A DNA stretch of 64,000 bases from Paenibacillus fonticola DSM 21315 (lineage in GTDB: Bacteria > Bacillota > Bacilli > Paenibacillales > Paenibacillaceae), in contig NZ_KB907246.1 of the NCBI RefSeq assembly GCF_000381905.1, positions 1-64,000 on the forward strand, read 5' to 3'. Shown in pieces: positions 59,039 through 64,000 of this stretch. Numbering within the stretch: position 1 is the first letter of the stretch; the number at the start of each line of letters is the position of its first letter. Both the position numbers and the translations under genes were made by a program. The notes beneath the pieces were generated by a model that was not told the origin of the DNA, searched no databases, and worked only from the letters and a program-made list of their open reading frames with translations.

Positions 59039-59605
59039 ATGATGAAACCATCCATTTGGAAATGGAGCACACGCACGGTCTTAGCGATTGGAAGCGGAGC
59101 CGCTCTTTATGGGATAACGAGCTGGATCGGAATTCCGATCGGGATGGAGGACACGCAACTGCGGCCGGCGGTAGCGCTGCTGGCGATTTTCGGAGCTCTA
59201 TTCGGGCCGGTCGTGGGCTTTCTCGCTGGCTTTATCGGCCATGTGATCAATGACTTGATTACGAACGGCACGGTCTGGTGGGGATGGGCGCTGGGTTCGG
59301 GCATTGCCGCTGGTTTTATGGGACTTATTTATTTGGCAAAAGGCTTCAATCCGCAGGGCGGTGAAATCAGAAAGATTCATATTTTACAGTTCACCATATA
59401 TGGAATTATCGGGATATTTGCAGCGCTGGCCTTCTCGTATTTATTTGACATATATATTGTGGGAGAGCCTGGCGATATAGTGGTCGTCCAAGCGGCACTC
59501 GCAGGATGCGGCAATATAGCTGTCTTTTTCATTCTTGGCATTCCAGCCGTATGGGCTTATGCGAAACGCACCCGGAATGATGTCAGCTTATATGTTGACA
59601 GATAG
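59039..59605 (+). CDS. ECF-type transporter S-component (UPF0397-like)
   Basis: A 188-residue membrane protein with five or six helices. AIGSGAALYGITSW, AVALLAIFGALFGPVVGFLAGFIGHVINDL and the WWGWALGSGIAAGFMGLIY segment are characteristic of UPF0397/ECF substrate-binding subunits. Vitamin or cobalt-type cargo cannot be assigned. No ECF ATPase or T-component is adjacent, so it must share a module encoded elsewhere. Start at 59039 (ATGATG) with GAGGGGG; the longer frame from 58886 reads through the hairpin. Confidence 0.85.
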   Translation: MMKPSIWKWSTRTVLAIGSGAALYGITSWIGIPIGMEDTQLRPAVALLAIFGALFGPVVGFLAGFIGHVINDLITNGTVWWGWALGSGIAAGFMGLIYLAKGFNPQGGEIRKIHILQFTIYGIIGIFAALAFSYLFDIYIVGEPGDIVVVQAALAGCGNIAVFFILGIPAVWAYAKRTRNDVSLYVDR

Positions 59606-59697
59606 CAGTTGTCCTTGAAATATGGACGGCGTATATGTACTATGATTGAAGAAGACAAGAAGCTGAGTAATTACTATAATGAGGAGTTGTCATTAAT

Positions 59698-60798
59698 ATG
59701 GCTTTAAAAGCAGGGATCGTGGGTCTGCCGAACGTTGGTAAATCCACACTGTTTAATGCAATAACACAAGCGGGTGCGGAATCCGCCAACTATCCGTTCT
59801 GTACGATTGATCCAAACGTCGGGGTGGTTGAGGTTCCGGACGAGCGTCTCGATAAATTAACAGAGCTGGTTGTTCCGAACCGTACGGTGCCGACTGCTTT
59901 TGAATTCGTCGATATCGCAGGTCTCGTGCGCGGTGCTAGCAAAGGGGAGGGACTCGGCAACAAGTTTCTGGCCCATATCCGCGAAGTCGATGCGATCGTG
60001 CATGTCGTTCGCTGCTTTGAGGACGAGAACATTACTCACGTAGACGGAAAAATCAATCCGATCAGCGACATCCAGACGATTAATCTGGAGCTCATTCTGG
60101 CCGACCTGGACAGTGTGGAGAAGCGGATCGAGCGTTCCCGCAAAAACATGAAGAGCGGCAACAAGCAGTACGCGCAGGAAGTTGAAGTGCTGGAGCGTGT
60201 GAAAGAAGCGCTGTACAACGACATGCCGGCACGCAGTGTGGAGCTGTCCGATGATGAGAAGCTGATCGTTCGCGATCTGCATCTGCTGACGCTAAAACCG
60301 GTGCTGTATGCGGCGAACGTAAGCGAGGATGGCGTGGCTGATGCAGACAGCAACCCGTTCGTGCAGCAGGTGAAGGAGTTCGCTGCGGCGGAAAATGCCG
60401 AAGTGGTACCGATCAGCGCCAAAGTAGAAGCGGAAATCGCCGAGCTGGAAGGCGATGACAAAGCGATGTTCCTGGAGGAGCTGGGCCTGGAGGCGTCGGG
60501 GCTGGATCGCTTGATCAACGCGGCTTATCGCCTGCTTGGTCTTTACACTTATTTTACGGCCGGGGTACAGGAAGTTCGGGCCTGGACAATCCGCAAAGGA
60601 ACGAAAGCTCCGGGTGCGGCTGGAGTTATTCACACGGACTTCGAGCGAGGATTCATTCGCGCCGAGGTCGTATCCTACGACGACCTGCTGGCGGCGGGTT
60701 CCATGAACGTAGTCAAGGAACGCGGCCAACTGCGTCTTGAAGGTAAGGAGTACGTTGTTCAGGACGGAGACATTATGCATTTCCGGTTCAATGTGTAG
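59698..60798 (+). CDS. ychF: YchF family translation-associated ATPase (Obg-like)
   Basis: A 366-residue P-loop protein: G1 GLPNVGKST near residue 8, G3 [17 protein letters not shown], and the C-terminal TGS domain ([27 protein letters not shown]). The length is exactly typical. It binds ATP in preference to GTP and associates with ribosomes and oxidative-stress control. GAGGAG lies upstream of the ATG. A terminator follows. Confidence 0.96.
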   Translation: MALKAGIVGLPNVGKSTLFNAITQAGAESANYPFCTIDPNVGVVEVPDERLDKLTELVVPNRTVPTAFEFVDIAGLVRGASKGEGLGNKFLAHIREVDAIVHVVRCFEDENITHVDGKINPISDIQTINLELILADLDSVEKRIERSRKNMKSGNKQYAQEVEVLERVKEALYNDMPARSVELSDDEKLIVRDLHLLTLKPVLYAANVSEDGVADADSNPFVQQVKEFAAAENAEVVPISAKVEAEIAELEGDDKAMFLEELGLEASGLDRLINAAYRLLGLYTYFTAGVQEVRAWTIRKGTKAPGAAGVIHTDFERGFIRAEVVSYDDLLAAGSMNVVKERGQLRLEGKEYVVQDGDIMHFRFNV

Positions 60799-60824
60799 GT
60801 ACGAGGTAATCGAATATTAAAGGA

Positions 60825-60856
60825 GAAAGCTTGCCTGTACTGGCAAGCTTTCTTTA
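60825..60856 (+). terminator. Rho-independent terminator after ychF
   Basis: GAAAGCTTGCC and GGCAAGCTTTC with loop TGTACT, followed by TTT. Confidence 0.85.
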
Positions 60857-60920
60857 GTTGTCCGGCACAGCGCAGCTGTGGCTGATTTATTTTTTGGGTG
60901 CAGCCTTGGGTATGCAGGCA

Positions 60921-61070
60921 GAATGCGGTAGTGCCAATGCGGGCCGAATGTAGTAGTGCCAGTGCAGGCAGAATGCGGTAGTGCCAATGCGGGCCGAATG
61001 TAGTAGTGCCAGTGCAGGCCGAATGCAGTAGTGCCAGTGCAGGCAGAATGCAGCATGGGCAGGTACAGGC
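60921..61070 (+). repeat. 25-bp tandem repeat with 50-bp higher-order unit
   Basis: Five full copies start at 60921, 60946, 60971, 60996 and 61021 and a decayed sixth at 61046. Two variants (GAATGCGGTAGTGCCAATGC and GAATGTAGTAGTGCCAGTGC) alternate, so the array expanded in 50-bp steps. Confidence 0.92.
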
Positions 61071-61089
61071 ATGTTCGCCGGGCGGGCTC

Positions 61090-61273
61090 TAACGGACCTC
61101 AGATCCGCTATTTAGCCAAAAGTGCTGAGAAACTGTAGCTAACGGACACAGCAGCCCTTATTTGGCCAATTTCGAGGGGAAATAGGCTGATTTGTACCGA
61201 ATAGCGGAACCACGGTCCGTTAGGTTATCGAAATGGTCTTAATGCCGTGCAATAGCGGACCTCCTGTCCGTTG
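61090..61273 (+). repeat. Dispersed inverted-repeat element (locus C)
   Basis: Four 21-bp units at 61090, 61140 (degenerate, ends GCCCTTA), 61202 and 61253. Offsets 0/50/112/163 and the TATTTAGCCAAA/TATTTGGCCAA linkers match locus A in the same orientation, so the two loci share a common ancestor. Confidence 0.9.
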
Positions 61274-61507
61274 GCCCAACTGGCTTATACCATATCATGT
61301 AATCACAATCCACACTTTCCTCGGAGCGGCGCGTAATGGCAGCCGAACTAATGTGCGCATATTGCTCTATTGCTCTATCTATTCCATCGGGCTAGCTGAT
61401 CGAACTAGCCTCACTCTAACCCTCGTTCTAGTCCTCGCTCTCTAATCCCATCCTCATCGTCGTCCCATCCTCATCGTCCATCCAATCTTCCGATCCAATC
61501 TCCCGGT

Positions 61508-62449
61508 CTAATCCCCCATAATTTTGTAGGCGGTGGCTTCATCAGTAACGAGCATCTTGATGTAACCGCCTGTTAAAGCTGCTTTGATGCTTTCGATCTT
61601 GTGCAGTCCGAAAGCCAGGCCGACCACGTTATCGACCCGCTTCAATTGCTCCAGTCCAATGCCGATGACTTTGTTGCTGATCGGATGATCGACGACTTCT
61701 CCGTTCCTGTTAATGAATCTCGAGTTGATGTCGGCTACGGTATCCAGCTCCTTCAGCTCGCGAAGCACTGTTTCGTTTAAATAGCCATACCGTTCCATGG
61801 TGGACATAGAGTAGGGGTTGCCAATCCCCACTATCGCTAAATCTATCTTTTCTCCCTCCCGCAGGACGGATGCTATATTCGGCAACCTGACGATTTGCCC
61901 GTGCAGTTCTTCCGTCTCGACAATCGACGGCGCGTACAGTGATTCGCATTTCCCCCCGAGCCTTTTGGACAGCTCGTAGGCGATGTGATTCGAATGCACC
62001 TCGGTCCGTTCGTTGCCGGTTCCTCCAATGAGCGGAATGATTTTAACGTCATCCTTTTTGTCGAGCGGGAACTCCCTGACCATATGATACAACGAATTTC
62101 CCCAAGACACCCCAACCCTGTCCCCGTTCTTGATCAGTTTCTGTACGAATTGGGCTGCAGCTTTACCTACGGCGCTGGTAACGAGCTCTTTGTTCAAATC
62201 CCGCGTAGGCACAACGAGCACCTGCTGCAGCCGATAGGTCATTTCCAGCTCTTTTTCCAGTTCTGTCGTTTGCTGCGGATCATCATGCACGATGATTTCC
62301 ACAATGCCGATCTCCCGGGCTTTCTGAATCATTTTGGAAATGATCGGGCGTGATATGCCGAATTTCTCGGCGATTTTCTCCTGTGTCCAAGATTCATAGT
62401 AGTAGAGTTTGCAAATTTTCGTCATCAATTTGATGTTGTCGTCATTCAC
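61508..62449 (-). CDS. SorC/DeoR-type sugar-binding transcriptional regulator
   Basis: A 313-residue regulator. The helix-turn-helix is YYYESWTQEKIAEKFGISRPIISKMI (about 18-43), and the C-terminal SorC sugar-phosphate domain contains GDRVGVSWGNSLYHMV, IPLIGG, LAIVGIGNP and GLAFGLHKIESIKAALTGGYIKMLVTDEATA. GTG at 62449 has AAAGGTGG 8 nt upstream; the GTG at 62461 would overlap that site. No sugar operon is adjacent. Confidence 0.87.
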   Translation of the reverse strand: MNDDNIKLMTKICKLYYYESWTQEKIAEKFGISRPIISKMIQKAREIGIVEIIVHDDPQQTTELEKELEMTYRLQQVLVVPTRDLNKELVTSAVGKAAAQFVQKLIKNGDRVGVSWGNSLYHMVREFPLDKKDDVKIIPLIGGTGNERTEVHSNHIAYELSKRLGGKCESLYAPSIVETEELHGQIVRLPNIASVLREGEKIDLAIVGIGNPYSMSTMERYGYLNETVLRELKELDTVADINSRFINRNGEVVDHPISNKVIGIGLEQLKRVDNVVGLAFGLHKIESIKAALTGGYIKMLVTDEATAYKIMGD

Positions 62450-62700
62450 ATGCAAAGCCACCTTTATATTGAAAAATCTTCTCTAACGTAGGATCACAAC
62501 ATAGTATACACGATTATTTGGTGCAAAAAAGCGAGGCAGATTCGTTTGAGGCAAATTTTACAATCGGATGATATAGCTTTAACGTAACAAAAACAATGTC
62601 GATTTACAATTGTATTGTGACGGAACAAATGTAAAGCTTGGAGCGAAAAACTAGGCACAGATGGTTTCTGCATAAGAAGAGCTTGAGGTGAGTGAATGCA

Positions 62701-63435
62701 ATGGACATTAAAATTTTAGGTTACTGGGGAGGTTATCCTTCGGCTGGCGGGGCGACGGCCGGGTATTTGATCGACACGGGGGAAGGCCAAATCCTGCTTG
62801 ATTGTGGAAGCGGGGTGATGAGCCGGCTGGTGCAGTATACGAGCGTAGACAAGCTGGACGGAGTCATTCTGTCTCACCTTCATTATGATCATATGGCGGA
62901 TATCGGTATTTTGCAGTATGCGGCGGTTAACGCGATCCGCAACGGCAGAATGAAGAAGAAGCTGGTCCTGTTCGCTCCGGATGAGCCTGCTAATATTTTA
63001 AATACGCTGCATGGAGAGCATTCGGAGATTCACAGAATTGATCCGAACCGCGTAATCCGGCTTGCCGGGGCGGACATCGAGTTCGTACCCGTGTCCCATA
63101 CGGTTCCATGCTATGCGGTGAAGGTGACTTATCGAGAAAAAGTGATGGTCTACTCAGGTGATACGTCCTACTGTGATGCCTTGGTAGAGCTGGCGAGAGG
63201 GGCGGATATCTTCCTGTGTGAGGCAACGATTTGCGAAGGAAGCGTACATACGACCGGGGCGGGGCATATGAATGCAAGCCAGGCGGGCATGATCGCGGAT
63301 CAGGCGAATGTCAAGCGGCTGGTGCTGGTTCATTTACCGGGGGACGGCGACTTGGAGTTCATGCGCCAATCGGCTAGCGAAGCTTTCGGCGGTCCCGTCG
63401 AGCTTCCGGACACTTCAGTCCTTTATAGCGTTTGA
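62701..63435 (+). CDS. MBL-fold hydrolase (YhfI-like, RNase Z superfamily)
   Basis: A 244-residue metallo-beta-lactamase-fold protein. LSHLHYDHMADI is the H-x-H-x-D-H metal motif, preceded by LLDCGSG; VSHTVPCYAVKV, YSGDTSYCDALVELA and GHMNASQAGMIA supply further metal ligands. It is most similar to B. subtilis YhfI; the substrate is unknown. ATG 62701 with GAGGTGA upstream. Confidence 0.88.
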   Translation: MDIKILGYWGGYPSAGGATAGYLIDTGEGQILLDCGSGVMSRLVQYTSVDKLDGVILSHLHYDHMADIGILQYAAVNAIRNGRMKKKLVLFAPDEPANILNTLHGEHSEIHRIDPNRVIRLAGADIEFVPVSHTVPCYAVKVTYREKVMVYSGDTSYCDALVELARGADIFLCEATICEGSVHTTGAGHMNASQAGMIADQANVKRLVLVHLPGDGDLEFMRQSASEAFGGPVELPDTSVLYSV

Positions 63436-63519
63436 AGGTTTATTGAAGAGGCAAGAGCGACTAGAGAAGGAATGCCCGCCAAGAAATACTTGAATACAAA
63501 AGAGAGCAGGGATCAAACA

Positions 63520-64000
63520 TTGCAGATGGCATCGAGCAGACAAAATCCGGGTATAGCCCGGGGGCAGGGATTGTATCGGCTGCTGGCACTAGATATGGAT
63601 GGCACGCTGCTTAATCCTGCCAAGGTAATCACACCCGCCGTCCATGAGGCGGTCAGAGCATACATGCACAGCGGGGGCCAAGTTACGATCGCCTCCGGCC
63701 GATTTCCAGCTTCGGTCTGGCTGCATGCCAAAGCGGCTAAGATGAATGCGCCTTTAATTGCGCTAAACGGGGCGGTAATTTTGGACGATGCGACCGGTGG
63801 GCTGAAAACGGGAACTCCGCTGCCACTGGAGCATGTCCGTAAACTGATCCGGTTTGCAGACGAACGTGGAGCCTACATCCAGTTGTACGGATACAACAAG
63901 CTCTACGTCTGCGAGCTTAACGAGATGAATGCCCGCTGGCCGCTGGCGAATGTCGTCGTCTCCCCGGACAAGGAGTTGAACGAGCAAAATTATGCACAGC
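63520..64000 (+). CDS. HAD-family phosphatase (Cof type), 3' end outside the window
   Basis: 160 codons of a Cof/SupH-like HAD hydrolase. LLALDMDGTLLNP is the catalytic motif I (nucleophile and acid Asp), and TIASGRFPASV motif II. LNGAVILDD and YIQLYGYNKLYV begin the C2 cap. Such enzymes dephosphorylate sugar phosphates, flavin or pyridoxal nucleotides. The TTG at 63520 has AGGGA 8 nt upstream; the ATG at 63526 is also possible. Motifs III and IV lie beyond the window end. Confidence 0.88.
   Translation, partial: MQMASSRQNPGIARGQGLYRLLALDMDGTLLNPAKVITPAVHEAVRAYMHSGGQVTIASGRFPASVWLHAKAAKMNAPLIALNGAVILDDATGGLKTGTPLPLEHVRKLIRFADERGAYIQLYGYNKLYVCELNEMNARWPLANVVVSPDKELNEQNYAQ

Larger units (their letters stand above)
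60857..61507. other. Repeat-filled intergenic region
   Basis: Holds the 25-bp array (60921-61070), the dispersed inverted-repeat element (61090-61273), about 130 bp of plain sequence, and a pyrimidine-rich stretch (61410-61510) with short TCCTCATCGTC/CCAATC repeats. No gene seen. Confidence 0.75.

Overview
The window looks like chromosomal DNA of a spore-forming Firmicute of the Paenibacillus type. This is inferred from the gene families present: a GerA/GerC/GerB germinant receptor operon, the cortex enzyme PdaA, Bacillus-type CidA/CidB/CidR, YhfW-, YhfI-, YusV- and YoaE-like proteins, DUF3243 and DUF378 proteins, AGGAGG-type ribosome binding sites and intrinsic terminators. No rRNA or tRNA gene, CRISPR array or intact insertion sequence was recognised.

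Layout. 0.7-2.9 kb: cidAB holin-like genes with a divergent LysR regulator. 3-5.3 kb: an IolW-like dehydrogenase and pdaA. 5.5-9.6 kb: a MarR regulator and a heterodimeric ABC exporter in overlapping frames. 10-12.1 kb: an ABC-F ribosome-protection-type ATPase behind an attenuator-like leader. 12.2-15 kb: a four-gene membrane glycosylation operon. 15-16 kb: a repeat-rich gap. 16-19 kb: a base-excision glycosylase and a second ABC-F gene with its own promoter, leader ORF and terminator. 19-24 kb: a truncated ABC permease, a small HExxH protein, a PadR/HAAS/DUF4097 operon and a Rieske oxidoreductase. 24-29.5 kb: the ger operon. 29.7-39.5 kb: a PerR-like/winged-helix pair, a chemoreceptor, HemD-like and ThuA-like proteins, a DEAD-box helicase, a VanY-type peptidase, and a Fur-controlled siderophore ATPase with an FhuF-like reductase. 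39.5-45.4 kb: an anaerobic/redox block of SDR, NADH oxidase with three Rex/Fnr-type operators, FocA/NirC channel and molybdopterin oxidoreductase. 46-54.6 kb: two MFS transporters, a GNAT, glutaminyl-tRNA synthetase, a LacI regulator and mobA. 54.6-55.6 kb: a candidate molybdenum-cofactor riboswitch, a candidate small RNA and a TorD-like chaperone. 56-64 kb: cls, type 2 IPP isomerase, an ECF S-component, ychF, a SorC regulator, an MBL hydrolase and a truncated HAD phosphatase.

Most notable: (1) a composite dispersed repeat of 21-bp inverted repeats, TARCGGA-N7-TCCGYTA, recurring at offsets of about 0/50/112/162 bp at three loci, with a single unit at a fourth; (2) attenuator-like leaders in front of both ABC-F genes; (3) a possible CcpA-regulated small RNA with a C-rich loop next to a possible Moco riboswitch; (4) operators lying exactly in the spacer of the nox and yusV-type promoters; (5) widespread simple-sequence expansion inside coding genes (ABC-F, GerA, GerB, MobA, GNAT, FhuF-like, GlnRS) that matches microsatellites in the gaps between genes.

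All functional calls come from reading protein sequence by eye. No database search or folding program was run.
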